Source: Gordius sp. MW1 (lineage: Eukaryota; Nematomorpha; Gordioida; Gordea; Gordiidae). Taken from it: a stretch of 64,000 nt of DNA. The DNA is taken from NCBI GenBank assembly GCA_964036665.1, contig OZ038530.1:9512501-9576500 (forward strand), read 5' to 3'. Shown piece by piece: positions 1-12,246 of this stretch; the first letter of the stretch is position 1; every line of letters begins with the position of its first letter. Made by a program: the position numbers and the translations under genes. Under the pieces are notes generated by a model. That model had not been told where the DNA came from. It did no database searches and was given only the letters and a program-made list of their open reading frames with translations.

Positions 1-794
1 TACATACATACATACATACATACATACATACATACATACATACATACATACATACATACATACATACATACATACATACATACATACATACATACATACA
101 TACATACATACATACATACATACATACATACATACATACATACATACATACATACATACATACATACATACATACATACATACATACATACATACATACA
201 TACATACATACATACATACATACATACATACATACATACATACATACATACATACATACATACATACATACATACATACATACATACATACATACATACA
301 TACATACATACATACATACATACATACATACATACATACATACATACATACATACATACATACATACATACATACATACATACATACATACATACATACA
401 TACATACATACATACATACATACATACATACATACATACATACATACATACATACATACATACATACATACATACATACATACATACATACATACATACA
501 TACATACATACATACATACATACATACATACATACATACATACATACATACATACATACATACATACATACATACATACATACATACATACATACATACA
601 TACATACATACATACATACATACATACATACATACATACATACATACATACATACATACATACATACATACATACATACATACATACATACATACATACA
701 TACATACATACATACATACATACATACATACATACATACATACATACATACATACATACATACATACATACATACATACATACATACATACATA
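1..794. repeat. (TACA)n microsatellite
   Basis: The first 794 bases are an uninterrupted tetranucleotide array of TACA, about 198 units with no visible interruption, ending where unique AT-rich sequence starts at about 795. The array reaches the window edge, so its true length is unknown. Its perfection suggests recent expansion or an assembly-limited length. Confidence 0.99.
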
Positions 795-1298
795 GTTTCA
801 TTTTTATATATAAGATAGTGCAAGACATTTAAATTTAATTGTTTTGATATTCATTTAACTTGAAACTTAAAAAAATTGCATAAATTATTTTGCAAAATTA
901 ATTACATAAAACTTTGATTTGAATTCCAATATTTAGATAATTACATTACCTAAATTTTAGATTAATTTATAAGTAATTACACACTTACTGTATGTTTTTT
1001 ACATTTGTCATCCATTTTGTTTTACAAATGGCTATTCTTTACACGTAAACAAACAAATTACCGAACGTGTTCGTGATGGTAATTATAAGAAACGCATTTT
1101 TCAAAAGGTTGCGCTTACTAAAATAAATGGTAGGTGTAGCCATGGCCTATAATTTATGATTGTTAATTGCTATGCAATTTATGGGCTCGTTTTTTGTTGT
1201 CCGTCCGTTACCCTCCAAGTTATTTACACCAGCTTTATGACCTGGAGGTCTTGAGTTCAAGCCAAGGAGAGGACGAATTTTTTTTTAATTTTTTTAAA
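795..1298. other. AT-rich spacer
   Basis: I see no coding signal here. A stretch at about 1200-1275 has a loosely tRNA-like T-arm (GAGTTCAAGCC) followed by a T-run, but no convincing A box or acceptor stem, so no RNA gene is called. Confidence 0.5.
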
Positions 1299-1525
1299 TT
1301 AACCCGAGAGGTACCAGTGTAATCTGTAGGTGACACCACTTTAAACGCGTATAATTTTTAAACTATTGGATAAAATATTAATTTTTAAATTGAATATGAA
1401 AGAGCACAATTAGGCGAATCAGCTGATATGTTTTATTCCCTTTCCTCTTCCTTCTTTTATTAATTACACGCTATCAAAAATCCATAATTTCGGAATTTCG
1501 CCTGCTTCTCATATACTCACTAAAA

Positions 1526-3612
1526 ATGGAGACTCAACCGTAAGTAATCTTATTGTAATTTATATCATTAAAATCTTGACACTTTCACAACTATTTTGAT
1601 CTAGTATTTAATCGTTTTTGGTTAATTAAAATAAGAATAATGTTGGTCCAAAGTTTGGTGTAACCTGTAGGTTACACTGGGCAGAGGTCCATATACGTAA
1701 GCTTATGTAAATGAATGATGCTACTTTTTATTATTTCTTTAATTAAATTTTTTATATAAAATCTTGTATAATCAAAGCAAAATTTTATAACAAATTAGAG
1801 ATAAAGTGTATTATATATAGATTTTAATAGCCATCTTTACCTTTTTTATAATTAAATGCTACATTTTAATTCTATAAACACTTTATTTATAGTTTTTTGA
1901 AAATTTGTCTATTATTTAAGAAATTAAATATATTTTCTCATCTCTTTTTTTTAATTAGATCTTTGATAGATATAATAGAGGAGTTAGACAGCCCCAATGT
2001 AGAAATTGATGAAGTTATAAGCAAAATTTTATAACAAATTAGAGATAAAGTGTATTATATATAGATTTTAAAATAGCCATCTTTACCTTTTTTATAATTA
2101 AATGCTACATTTTAATTCTATAAACACTTTATTTATAGTTTTTTGAAAATTTGTCTATTATTCTAGAAATTAAATATATTTTTTCATCTCTTTTTTTTAA
2201 TTAGATCTTTGATAGATATAATAGAGGAGTTAGACAGCCCCAATGTAGATATTGATGAAGTTATAATTTTTCCCCCAGAGCAAGAAGGAGACACAGATGT
2301 GGAAAGTGGAGACGAAATGGATTTCGACCTTCAACATTTGCCCCGTTCTATGCTTAATTCTTGCATAGAGGTGGTCAGACATCATAGAGAATCAGAAAAC
2401 ATCCAAGATAAAAGCATGTTTAACTGGAAAGACAATGATGAAGACTTTAAGCCACATGGCTGTGGTGACGCTGAGGAAAATCTAGCTTTTGAACCCATCT
2501 ACTTGGAAAATCCAGAAGATTACTTGGAACAATTTCTTTCAAATGATGTTATTTTGTATGTGGTGAATATGAGTAATTTATATGCTTCTCAGCATAATTA
2601 AAACCTCAATTTAACTGTTAATGAATTTAAAGTCTATATCTCAATTCTTTATTTAACGGGCTACCTGTCTCCTAAAAATATCAAAATGTTTTGGGAGCTC
2701 AGAACGGACTGTTTTAACCAAATGGTATCTAATAGAATGTAGAAATCGCTTCCAAGAAATAACTAAATATTTACATTTGGCCGACAACAGCAAATTGGTA
2801 GAGGGTGACACTTTTTTTAAAGTTCGAGGGTATTTGGATCTTTTAGATGAACAATTCAAAAGCAACTTTAAACATTGTAGATCATCTCACATATCCATGG
2901 ATGAGTGCATGGTTCCTTATTTTGGGCACCACAATGCGAAACAATTTATAAAAGGCAAGCCTTTTCGTTTCGGGTATAAAATGTGGTGTGCGTCAACAAA
3001 AAGTGGCTACCTTGTCACATTTAAAGCTTACCAAGGAACTAAATATTCCATACATCGTCAAAACGAAATAGGCTTAGGAGGAGCTGTAATATTGGACTTA
3101 GTAAATGAACTACCTCCAGAATTCGGTCCTTACAATGTTTATTTCGATAATTTTTTTACAAGCCCTAATTTAATGAAATGTCTTTCTAAGATGAATATTG
3201 GCGGCACAGGAACGGTGCGGGTCAATCGTATAAAATCCCGATTATCGATGTAAAATCAATGAAAAAGAAAGAACGACGGTTTATATCAAAAAAAAAACAC
3301 TTCAAATTTAATGGCTGTCAGATGGAATGATAATAATATTGTCACAATGTTGTCAAATTGTCATGGGGTCAAGCCTATCATCTCTATTGGAAGAATCATG
3401 AAAGCGAAAAAAATAGAAAAAAAATTGTAATTCAATATCCTCATATGTTCAAAATGTATAATTGTTTTATGGGCGGTGTCGACCGCTTTGACCAAAATAT
3501 GGATGCAACTAGAGTATCATTTCGCGGCAGAAAATGGTATTTTCCTATATTTGCATTTGGGCTGGATGCTGCATGTCAAAATGCATGGCATCTATTCATC
3601 AACTTTCCCTTG
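1526..3612 (+). pseudogene. piggyBac transposase pseudogene
   Basis: A short first exon (1526-1539, Met-Glu-Thr-Gln-Pro) ends at a GTAAGT donor. The acceptor at 2203-2204 opens an exon with the acidic N-terminus typical of piggyBac transposases. The DDE_Tnp_1_7 core follows: an MDECMVPYFG motif with GKPFRFGYKMWC (about 2890-2990), YFDNFFTSPNL (about 3140), and the C-terminal block MYNCFMGGVDRFDQN then KWYFPIFAFGLDAACQNAWH (about 3450-3590). The frame is broken at least three times (near 2600, 2740 and 3250-3420), with in-frame stops, so no functional enzyme is made. Family membership is clear; the exact intron structure is inferred. Confidence 0.85.
1777..2266. repeat. 245-bp tandem duplication of an intron/exon boundary
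   Basis: The segment 1777-2020 is repeated at 2021-2266 with a 2-bp indel and few substitutions. Each copy holds the end of the piggyBac first intron, its TTAATTAG acceptor and the first 60 or so bases of exon 2, so the transposase relic has two competing acceptors. The duplication arose after insertion or during decay. Confidence 0.9.
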
Positions 3613-3855
3613 CAGGTTTTGTTTTACTATTTACATCATTTTTTAAATTTTAAATTTTTTTATATTATTTATTTATATTTTTACATAACTTATGCAAGGT
3701 CGTGTCTCTTCAATCAACTAAAATATTTTTACCCAGCTTCCATTCAAACGGACCTCAGGGAAAAATTGTCCCTAGCCTAGGCCACGTTTTACCTCCTCGC
3801 CTTCCCATCCCTGATTACCCGAAATATGGATCCCACATCGTCCCCGTACGTGTGA

Positions 3856-4060
3856 CATTTGTATCTTTTTATATAATACGTTCTTATAATGTGCATTGTT
3901 ATTATACATAACATATGCAAGGTCGTGTCCCCAAATAAATTACATGCTTCTATGGCCATTTGTATCTTTTTATATACATAATACGTTCTTATAATGTGCA
4001 ATGTTATTACATAACTTATGCAAGGTCGTGTCCCCAAATAAATTACATGCTTCTATGGCC
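3856..4060. repeat. Two-copy ~102-bp tandem repeat
   Basis: 3856-3956 and 3957-4060 are near-identical units containing TGCAAGGTCGTGTCCCC and ATTACATGCTTCTATGGCC. A partial third unit lies upstream near 3690-3715. It sits in the 3' non-coding part of the piggyBac relic. Confidence 0.9.
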
Positions 4061-4399
4061 ATGTATTATAATGGCAGCTCATTAATTTATCCCCACACAC
4101 TTATAGTAAGTTAGTTAATTTGCCAGACATAATGTATATGGCAAAACAACGTTTGCCGGGCTTAACTAGTTAAATTATAAATCAAACTATATAATGTATT
4201 AATAAGGCACAACAAATATGTGGCATGATGGTTATACAAAAAACAACTATATTACATTGACGTTACACTATGTGATTGATTATAAACTTTAGAAAATTGT
4301 ATTGTTTACAATTAAGTTTGAAGAAGACAGGAAAACTGGGGAAAATATAAAGAAGGAAATACTAAACAAATTTCTTTCTTTAGGTATTATAGTATGTTT

Positions 4400-5071
4400 A
4401 GATTTTTATAAAATGGTTTTAGGTTACACCCATAAACAGTTCTTAGATATGATCATAGTTACTATCAAGGGAGTAACATGATCAGTGCCTTTCAATGTCA
4501 AAAAAGGCTAAATTGTTCAGCTCACATGATCAACACGATTTTACGGAACACATTTAAAAATTAGTATCTTGAGCAGAATCATCCAATTATCTCTGAGACT
4601 ATGAGTCAGTGCAAGCCTTATTGTAGATATGAAACGGACAGGGTAAAAAACTTAGAATTTATATTTATTAGGTTGGTAAATAAACTGACTAAAGGCCTAC
4701 ATTTATGTGTGGAAACAAGATGGAATAGCCGTCTTAGAATGTTTGAATCATTTCTTAATGTCTACAGTGAATTGAAAAGTCTTCTTGAAGGCTCGACACT
4801 TCTTGTTAAATTTAATGACATAAATAAATATATTGTGGAGGAGCTTGTAACCTTTTTGAAGGTTTTCAAAATTGCGAGTGACGATCTAGAGGCAGATCTA
4901 AAACCAACTTTGCATCTAGTTGGTTTATATTATCAATAAATAATTTTACCAAAATTGCGTTTGATTAAATTTTTAGCAATTATTAAAATTCCGGGCCGGG
5001 CCTATTTCCCATTTTAAATTTCGGGCCCGGGCCGGGCCGGGCCTTAAAAAAATTGATTTTGCAGGTCTCTA
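4400..5071 (+). mobile_element. hAT relic, GGCCCG-word family (3' half)
   Basis: An open stretch at 4601-4939 resembles the central part of hAT transposases (VETRWNSRLRMFESFLNVYS, the conserved RWNS-type segment). It ends in a stop before GGGCCGGGC-type repeats at 4991-5045 and a terminal ...TTTTGCAGGTCTCTA at 5071. That terminus matches the neighbouring element at 5646-6741. The left end is not recognisable, so the start given is approximate. No catalytic or dimerisation domain remains. Confidence 0.65.
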
Positions 5072-5645
5072 CTCTTGAGCTCAGTTTCCGGGGTTCGCTA
5101 CTGATTTTCTTGAAGGGGAAAATCGAATCAAGTCAGGATACGGTTTAACTTTTTATTGTAATTCGTATATTTAGAAAAGCGTACAATTTCTGACGTATAA
5201 AGATGCAAATATATGTCGCTTCGTAAGGAGGAGAGTTTCTGGTTTTGTCGGGAAAGGGTAAGATTTTTGGGTTACGTTGATTGTTTCTAACGTAGGGGTT
5301 CGTAAGGCCATAAAATAGGAGTATGGAAAATTAAGCAGTATAAAAGTAAAAAAGTAGAATTGAGAATAGTAGGGACAATTTCACCACAAAACGGGGGAAG
5401 GCGAAGTAGCTTTTGGGGAGAATAAAAATGTAAAATAAATTAAAAAATAAAGTATATTTTAGGAGGCTTTATTTCTGTATTTATACCCTCTAGATTCCTT
5501 GTCCTCATTAAGGGTTTATGTTTACTTTAAATAGAACTTATTTTATTAACAATAATTATATGAAAAGAACTGTATATAATCCATTAATACCCAAAGACCT
5601 ACCCTACCCCACAAAAATAATTTTAACAATTATAGAGGTCCCAAG
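5072..5645. other. Spacer between two hAT relics
   Basis: Unique sequence of mixed composition with no sustained reading frame, RNA gene or repeat that I recognise. Its last 8 bases (GTCCCAAG, 5638-5645) are the left target-site duplication of the next element. Confidence 0.5.
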
Positions 5646-6741
5646 TAAAGACCTGCAAAGTCGATTTTTTTAAGGCCCGGCCCGAGCCCTAAATTTAAAA
5701 TGAAAAAAATCAGGCCCGGCCCGGGCCGAATTTTAGCATCTTTAAAAACAAGGCCCCCCGACCCGGAATTTTAGTAATTGCAGAAACTTAATCAAACTTA
5801 ATTTTGGTAAAAATTTTTATTAAAAAATAAAACGCACATAATAAAATTTAAATCGATAATAAAACTATGATGCAAAAAAACACAGGTATCAAAAATTCCG
5901 TGTTTAAATTTGTTCTCAGCTTTTCATAAATGCGGCCCGCTGACGAAAAACACCTCTCACTCGAGGCAAAAGCAGGTGTCGAAAAATCTTACCAACAAGA
6001 GGGCTAAGCGCTGGAAATGACCACTGTGGTCTTTCCACCAATCCGATAATTCTATTTTTCTCGTTGATCTTTAATTTTGTGGTGGTGTCAACTTCATTTC
6101 CTCTACATCTCTCTTCATAGAAGATGTGCCATATCCATTCCACAAAAATGGGCTATTGAGGATATGAGATCTTTTTTGATATTTTCAGGGCTTGTAATTT
6201 TTGTTGAAAGTGGCTTGTATAGGTAATTGTCCAATTTTTCTTTTCCTGGACATCTTTACAGCATTTATGCCTTTGGAGATGAGTGTTCCATATTAAGCAT
6301 TATCAAAACTAACATAAATAATTACCTCATGAGCAGGAATTATAGAATAACACATTCTTGCAAATCTACAAAAAACAAAATCAATTTCTTATAATCTTTT
6401 CCATACTTCACTCTTTTCTCTAAGATTTTCTTTTACTTTATAAAATTCTTTCTGAATATTTTCAGCTATTAGCAGTAGATTTTTTTTTGTACCATACTTA
6501 ATTGTTTGTATATTCGAATAAGCGAGAAATGAATAAATAAATGTCTGACAGATTCAATAGCTTGTAATTAATTTTTCGAAATTTTATAGATTGTTTTAAA
6601 TAGAATAAAAGACTACTTAGGCTCTTCTAAATTATTTCGGGCCGGGTTTATAATTTATAAATTAGGCTCGGCCCGGCTCGGAATTTTAAAGCCTAAAAAT
6701 TTAAGGCCCGAGGGGCCTCGGGCCGCCCGTGCAGGTCTCTA
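5646..6741 (-). mobile_element. hAT deletion derivative with 8-bp TSD (GGCCCG words)
   Basis: Flanked by GTCCCAAG (5638-5645) and GTCCCAGG (6742-6749), 7 of 8 identical. The right terminus read inward is TAGAGACCTGCACGGGC; the left is TAAAGACCTGCAAAG. GGCCCG/CGGGCC words are crowded at 5670-5720 and 6640-6725 in both orientations. Between them, on the minus strand at about 5880-6000, is a frame with the hATC dimerisation signature (ASSERCFSSAGRIYEKLR), all that is left of the transposase. At 1.1 kb it is an internally deleted, non-autonomous copy. Confidence 0.88.
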
Positions 6742-6961
6742 GTCCCAGGTACATTAAATGCGAAGTTGACGATAAAGGGGGGGGGGGGGCAAAAAAGGGG
6801 GAAAGGGCAAATCACCCCCTCCCTCCTGGTGAGAAAGAGGGTAAAAAATAAGGGCCCCTCCCCGGGTGAGAAAGAGGCTAAAAAATAAGGGGGGGGGCAA
6901 AGTTCTCAATTTATTTGACATAAAATATGAGCAAATCTTGTAATTATAACAAATAGCAATC

Positions 6962-7190
6962 AAACTGCTATCTGCTCGAGTTTAGTGCCCGAGCTATCTG
7001 CTCAATGCTTAAACAGATTTTGCTGCTTCGACTAACCTCTCGAGCATTTTTACACATTACTGTTAAAACTATTGCACCGAACAGCGAGCACTCATTGTGC
7101 TAACTAGTATATTAAGCAGCTCAGTGTGCGTGCTCGCGTTTGTAGTTGAAGCTACTTAGCAATTTAATTAACTCTAGCGATTTACGTGTC
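6962..7190. repeat. Unclassified dispersed repeat, copy 1 of 3
   Basis: About 230 bp resembling 38285-38475 and 51628-51880. Shared landmarks are ACAGATTTTGCTGCTTCGAC, CTCTCGAGCATTTTT, TATTGCACCGAACAG and a palindromic CTGCTCGAG / CTCGAGCA theme. It has no reading frame and no clear terminal repeat. Just to its left (6776-6900) is low-complexity G/A-rich sequence with long G runs. Confidence 0.75.
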
Positions 7191-7639
7191 GTGGAACCAA
7201 CAATTTTAGTTTAGTTACCATATGAATATGCATTAATAAGCGTAATTAAAGGATAAATATTTGTTTTACGAGCAAAAACACAAAAACAATTCAAAAATGA
7301 AGTGACGCTCGTATTAAGACGCGGCTAAGTTTTAACATGCATTCGCTCTTTTTAATCTAGATTCTAAATCGCGCATTAAGACACACCCTTAAGCGTAGCA
7401 AATGGGTACAGGAGTTACAGTTGCTGCTGTGACGCCGAAGCAGCAACATTGATTCGTTCATCTTAGGTACGAACTAGTTCAAGTTCATACTTCAATTTGA
7501 AGAAAATTAGCTCAAATTCATATTTGTTCAAGTTCATGTTTGAAAAAACAAACTAGTTCTAGTTCTTAGTTTAAATTTAACTAAAATAACTAGTTCGAGT
7601 TCAGTTCATTTTTTTTAATTTTTGAAAAAGGTTTTATCT

Positions 7640-7838
7640 GATCCAAAATCTGTTTTTCAAATCTAAGTCCGATCCGCAATTTTAAAATTAAAATTCTATG
7701 AATCGAATTTATATTAATGATTAAGTTTAATTAATAAAAACTTATTTAAATTTTAAAATTCTATCCGACTAACATAAATAGTTGATCTAATCCAATTCGA
7801 TTTTGTATGGATTTATTTGATCCGCGCACACCTCTAAT
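7640..7838. mobile_element. GATCCG-word hAT fragment
   Basis: Degenerate copy of the family at 45890-46598. The right terminus read inward is TAGAGGTGTGCGCGGATCAA (7838 leftward), and TCCGATCCGCAATTTT lies near the left. About 200 bp remain, with no coding capacity. Confidence 0.65.
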
Positions 7839-8588
7839 ATTAACGCATTTTTTAATATAAATAAAAAAAAAATTCTTATTGATAAAACTTGCAAAATTAT
7901 TCTTCTTAAGCAAATAATTATTTGAAATAGTCTATTAAAAAATCTAATTTAATTAATTTCTTTCATATGCCAATAAACTTTTTCAACATAACTAAATAAG
8001 CTATATAATTTTTAAAAATAATTCCGTGTTTAAAGCTTTTACTTTTCATTTCAAACAGTTTTGATAATAGAAACCCGAAGGAAGCAAGTAGATGGGAATA
8101 GAACTTTACTAAAAAAAAATTTTTTAAATTATTATTTAATAAAGAACGTTAATCCTCAAAGATAAGTTTTCCTAAAATGAAAATGCTTTCAATATGAGCC
8201 CTAGATGGAAGGCAAACGTTATATTTAATAAAAATTTGTTTTAAATGGGGAAATTCAATATATATTAAATAAGGTATTATTCAGTTTTATCATGTGGCCT
8301 TAATTGAATTTTTATTGGACGTTACGAATTTAAAATAATCTTCCATCGAAGGCCAAGGTAAAAAGTTAGGTAGATCAGAACATGCTGCTTCAACTACATT
8401 ATCCACTTCGGAGGATATATAAGATTCACTATCATTATCCATCTTTTCTAACTACAGACGCATATAAATCACATAAATTAAACTAGTGATTCTTACTGGC
8501 AATATACAGGCTCGATTGTTGTTATTTTCTATCATATCAAAAATGCGCGCGTTTAGTTCTTGTTTACAAAAACAATTTTACTTTGCTT

Positions 8589-10164
8589 TAGTGATGAGGA
8601 AAAACCGAGAAAAATCTCGGTCTCGTCTCGTCTCCAAAAATGAGACGAGACGAGACGAGAATTTAAAAAATGGAGTCGAGATCGAGACGAGAATCTTGAT
8701 GTCGAGACTAGACGATACGAGATTTTTTCGGCGTGATCTCGACTTTTTATTGATCGTTAGATTCGTAAATTATTATGTATTTTAATTTGCATGGTTTATA
8801 TTTATTTATTAAGATCAAGTGTGATTAATATGTATGGAATATATTTGTAAAATCTCTAAGTGTTTAATATCATATATCTGTATTATGACAAAATTTTAGG
8901 CTTAGAATGAGTTCTGATAGAATAGAAAATATTACTAAAGCATATTTGATTTTCGCAGTTACTATTCCTGCATGATGCGGCAATTATAAATTGGTGATCA
9001 ATTAGTTTGAATAATTATACAAGTTATGCTAATGTGGCTCGAGGTTTTTGAGCACCCACCTAACGATTTCAAAACTGTATTTACTAACACCGTAAGAGAT
9101 TAAATATTAAATTATGAGTTTTTTAGACGTTTTTATGCTTTATCTAATAGTATTCCTCCCAATTTTTGAACCCTTTTAAGAAGACATTATGTGAATACAT
9201 AGTTTTGTCATATGCATTACTTTTCACAATATTAGTTGGATTGGCAGGTGCATATAAATTTACTATAATTTATATAATTGTGCATTATAAAATAAATACA
9301 CGAACCTATACTGTATTCGATAAATAACTATTTAATGGCAAAGTTAGTAAGAGCTTGAAGGTAATTATTTGGAATATAAATTTGATTATAATGATTTTTG
9401 TGATAAGTTTAAATACGTGCCCTTTAATTTAATGTTCTTAATCCTATAATAATGCTGCTTTTAGTGTTATTTATACAACGTTTTAATATGTGCAACTAGT
9501 TATCAATTCTGTAAATAATAATATTGTCATTAAAAGGCACTTGCACTTTGTGGTTTGTAACGCTATAGTAAACATGCAATAAACACTATGAACTATAATT
9601 GATGATGGTTATCAATGGACTAAAACGTTTGCCTTAAATATGTTAAGGACGACTTTGAAGCTTTTGCCAGGGTTTTTGCTCAATTATGCAACTAAGGCAA
9701 CTATAAGCGAACTTATAATTTTCTAAGCCTATTTATAGTTGACAGACACAGTGAATTTGATACAAATGTTGTAATTTAGCAATAAGATTTAATTTTCTAT
9801 ACTTCAAATTATAGTTTTTTTAGTCTGCACTTTACATAGAAAATGTTATTTTTATGAATTAGTTCATATCTTATTGTCAGTGAAATATCGTGTCCCGGTA
9901 AATATTTAAAAAGTTTGTGTATTAATGTTTTTCAAAAAAAAAAAGTTTGCCATTTGGATTTTTTAACACTTATTTAATATTTTTAATAAAACAGGAGAAA
10001 TTTTTATTTCGTATATATTTTTTTTTAAAAGTCGAGACGAGACGAGAATTCTCGTCGAGACGAGACCGAGATTTTTCTAGACCGAGACGAGACGAGATCT
10101 TCATAATCGCTCCCGAGACGAGACGAGATTTTGTTTTTGAGACCGAGACGAGATCGAAACACTA
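8589..10164. mobile_element. CGAGA-word transposable element (non-autonomous)
   Basis: Two arrays of GAGACGAGA-type words frame about 1.3 kb of featureless AT-rich DNA: 8600-8720 and 10030-10155. Each array contains both the word and its reverse complement. Ends read TAGTGATGAGG (left) and, inward on the other strand, TAGTGTTTCGATCTCG (right). A second left end with the same start (TAGTGCTGTGGAAAAACCGA) lies at 43808. No target duplication is visible. The organisation resembles the hAT families here, but superfamily placement is an inference. Confidence 0.6.
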
Positions 10165-10280
10165 TGCTAATAAATTCATTTTAGATAATAATTTTGGTGA
10201 TGAACTAGTTCATGTTGTTAAGTTTAAGTTCAGAATATTAAAAGATATCTAGTTCAAGTTCATAGTTCAATTTTTATAAA

Positions 10281-10461
10281 TGTTGGGGACTGGGAATATT
10301 ATTTAATACACGTTACGAAGGGATACACATATGGAAAGTGAGTAAAACGTGTATATCAAACGCATATATAAGTTACAACAAATTAACGGTAATTTGATTG
10401 ACAACACATCGGTAAATAACGTATTCCCTGAGGCACTTCGCACTCCAATTACCTCTCTACA
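10281..10461 (-). repeat. 3' LTR of gypsy element
   Basis: A 181-bp LTR that begins TGTTGGGGACTG and ends CTCTCTACA on the plus strand, so it has TG...CA termini in both orientations. It matches 14140-14324 closely. On the minus strand it follows the polypurine tract at 10462-10475. Confidence 0.95.
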
Positions 10462-10990
10462 GTTCCCCCCTTTTCACAGTCAAAATCCTTAAGGAATGCT
10501 GGCGGTTTCCGACTACGCTGCGGGTATCTTGGTTCTCTAGGCGTTCCTGACTGGTTTTGAATCTGTTCCCTTGTAGCACTTGTTCCCCGGTTTTGTATTT
10601 GTTCCCTTGAAGCACTTGTTCCTGCTTCCCTTTCTGATAAATTTTTTGCGGCCACCCGTTCTCTTGTCCCAGTGTGGTCCAATCAAGGATTTTCCGTTTT
10701 CTTACTTGATCCACGTGTCGGTAGTGCTTTCTTCCCTGTGCCCACACATCGTAGGAACGACTACGGTGCTTGGCTTTTATCGTGCCTTCCACCCATTTGC
10801 TTGATCCCAAAAACATGCGTACCCAAACCAAGTCTCCTACGTTGAACATCAGCGGGTTCCCGGTCTCTAACCATTGTTGTGGTACGGTTTCCCTCAATAA
10901 CTCCCATTCGGTTAGCATACGCCTTTTTAGCATCACCTCTGCTGGGCTTTTATTGGTTGTGGGATGCTTTGTAGATCTGCAGTTTTCCAA
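10449..10990 (-). pseudogene. gypsy integrase C-terminal tail
   Basis: A frame at 10457-10990 holds the distal integrase region: SPAEVMLKRRM, then VGDLVWVRMF and KWVEGTIKAKHRSRSYDV, a GPY/F-like chromatin-binding or SH3-like module. In an overlapping frame (10449-10682) is a basic tail with a duplicated REQIQN unit and PRYPQRSRKPP, typical of the end of gypsy Pol. A frameshift near 10680 separates the two. Confidence 0.8.
10462..10475 (-). promoter_or_regulatory. Polypurine tract
   Basis: Read on the minus strand this is AAAAGGGGGGAAC directly before the 3' LTR, the expected primer site for plus-strand DNA synthesis. Confidence 0.85.
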
Positions 10991-11039
10991 AAATCTACTT
11001 AGCCAATTCTGACTCGTTTCTAATAATGGCTTCTTTAAT

Positions 11040-12200
11040 TAATCGTACTTACCTTTCTGCCAGACCGTTAGACGCAGGATGGTAAGGGGCTGTCCATCTC
11101 TGATTAATCCCTCTCATCTTGCAAAAATTCTGTAATTCCTGCCCTTTGAATTGCGGGCCGTTATCTGATATTAACCATGGTGGATTTCCAAATCTAGCAA
11201 ACGTTTCGGCAAGTTTTTTTATAATGGTGGTCGCTGTGGTGTCTTCTAATTTAAACACCTCTACCTATTTCGAGCTATTGTCCACCATCACCAGGTATGA
11301 CTTACCCTTGAGAGGACCCATGATATCGATATGTACTTGAACCCACGGTCTATGGCTAGGTTGACACTCTATCAACGGTGCCTTCTTCGCCGCCGCGGCA
11401 GTATAATTGCAATTCCGGCACGCTTTCGCTACGCTCAATAAGTCATCGTCGAGAGTAGGCCACCATCGCTTGATACCGACGTGGCTCCTATGTAGTCTTT
11501 GGAGTACCGCTTCTCGTAACTTAGCCGGAATTAATATTCGTCGCCCCTTGTAAAATATTATCTTTTTGGCTTCGTGCAACTTTGGCAGGTGTTTTTCGTT
11601 GGAGCATTTTAGTCCATAAGTGACCATTGTGTTTTGTTTACCTCTAATCCACTCTTTTAACTGACGTAGCTTCGGATCATCCAAGGTGTGTTGTCTTACT
11701 AGGCCCAATGATATAAATGGATTTGTCGAGTCTTCTGGCATTTCCTCGCTAACATGATACGCGTTTTCGTTCGGTTTTCTTGACAAGAAATCTGCCGCGT
11801 TTTCAGATCCCTTGTTGTACTCAAACTTGGTCGTGTAGCCTGATACCATGAGCGCCCACCTAGTTAGACTTGGTGACCATTGTTCCTTGCCCCTTTTGCT
11901 CTGATCAAATATATATACTAGGGGTCTATGGTCCGTCATAATAGTAACGCTTCGTCCTTGTATATATTCATTGAACTTTTTTAGTCCATAAACCACCGCA
12001 AGCGCCTCTCGTTCGATCGTCGAATACCGGCTTTCGCTATCGTTTAACGCTCTTGAAGCATAGGCCACTACTCTCCAATTCTCCCCTGGTGCTCGTTGCT
12101 GTAAGATGGCCCCTAACCCTGTACCAGAGGCGTCTACGACCAGGCCAGTCTCCCAATCTCCATTAAAGTATGCCAGTACGGGGCTTTCGTAAGCGCGGAC
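11040..12200 (-). pseudogene. gypsy RNase H and integrase
   Basis: The frame 11265-12068 begins in RNase H (AYASRALNDSESRYSTIERE, then TDHRPLVYIF) and continues into the integrase zinc-binding region (HRSHVGIKRWWPTLDDDL, CRNC) and the start of the core (HIDIMGPL, with the first catalytic Asp). A stop near 11265 precedes the rest of the core at 11049-11258 (LISDNGPQF with the second Asp; PYHPASNGLAER with the Glu region). The catalytic D,D,E pattern is recognisable but split by a stop/frameshift. Confidence 0.9.
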
Positions 12201-12246
12201 TTGATGGCTTCGAATGCGCTTTGTTGTTCTCCACCCCAGTGGTACA

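Larger units (their letters stand above)
1303..4161 (+). mobile_element. piggyBac-type DNA transposon (degenerate)
   Basis: The region carries a piggyBac transposase relic and is bounded by TTAA tetranucleotides (1299-1302 and 4162-4165), the target site this superfamily duplicates. The left end reads CCCGAGAGGTACC inward; the right end, read inward on the other strand, starts GCCCGGCAAACG, so the terminal repeats have diverged and the right boundary is less certain. An imperfect palindrome around GTAGGTGACACC lies just inside the left end, and a related one (GTGTAACCTGTAGGTTACAC) occurs at about 1658-1677. About 2.86 kb long, near the usual size for the group. Confidence 0.7.

Noticed and set aside
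1200..1290. tRNA-like or SINE-like stretch ending in a T-run
   Set aside because: It has a loose T-arm (GAGTTCAAGCC), but no A box, no pairing acceptor stem and no second copy.
5916..6143. 75-codon minus frame with a methionine start
   Set aside because: The hATC signature lies in a different frame of the same strand; this frame is a shadow of the relic.
8486..8785. 99-codon frame rich in Arg/Glu/Ser
   Set aside because: It is read through the CGAGA word array; composition comes from the repeat, not from a gene.
9947..10252. 101-codon frame with RRDxxSRPRRDE repeats
   Set aside because: Same cause: translation of the right CGAGA array.
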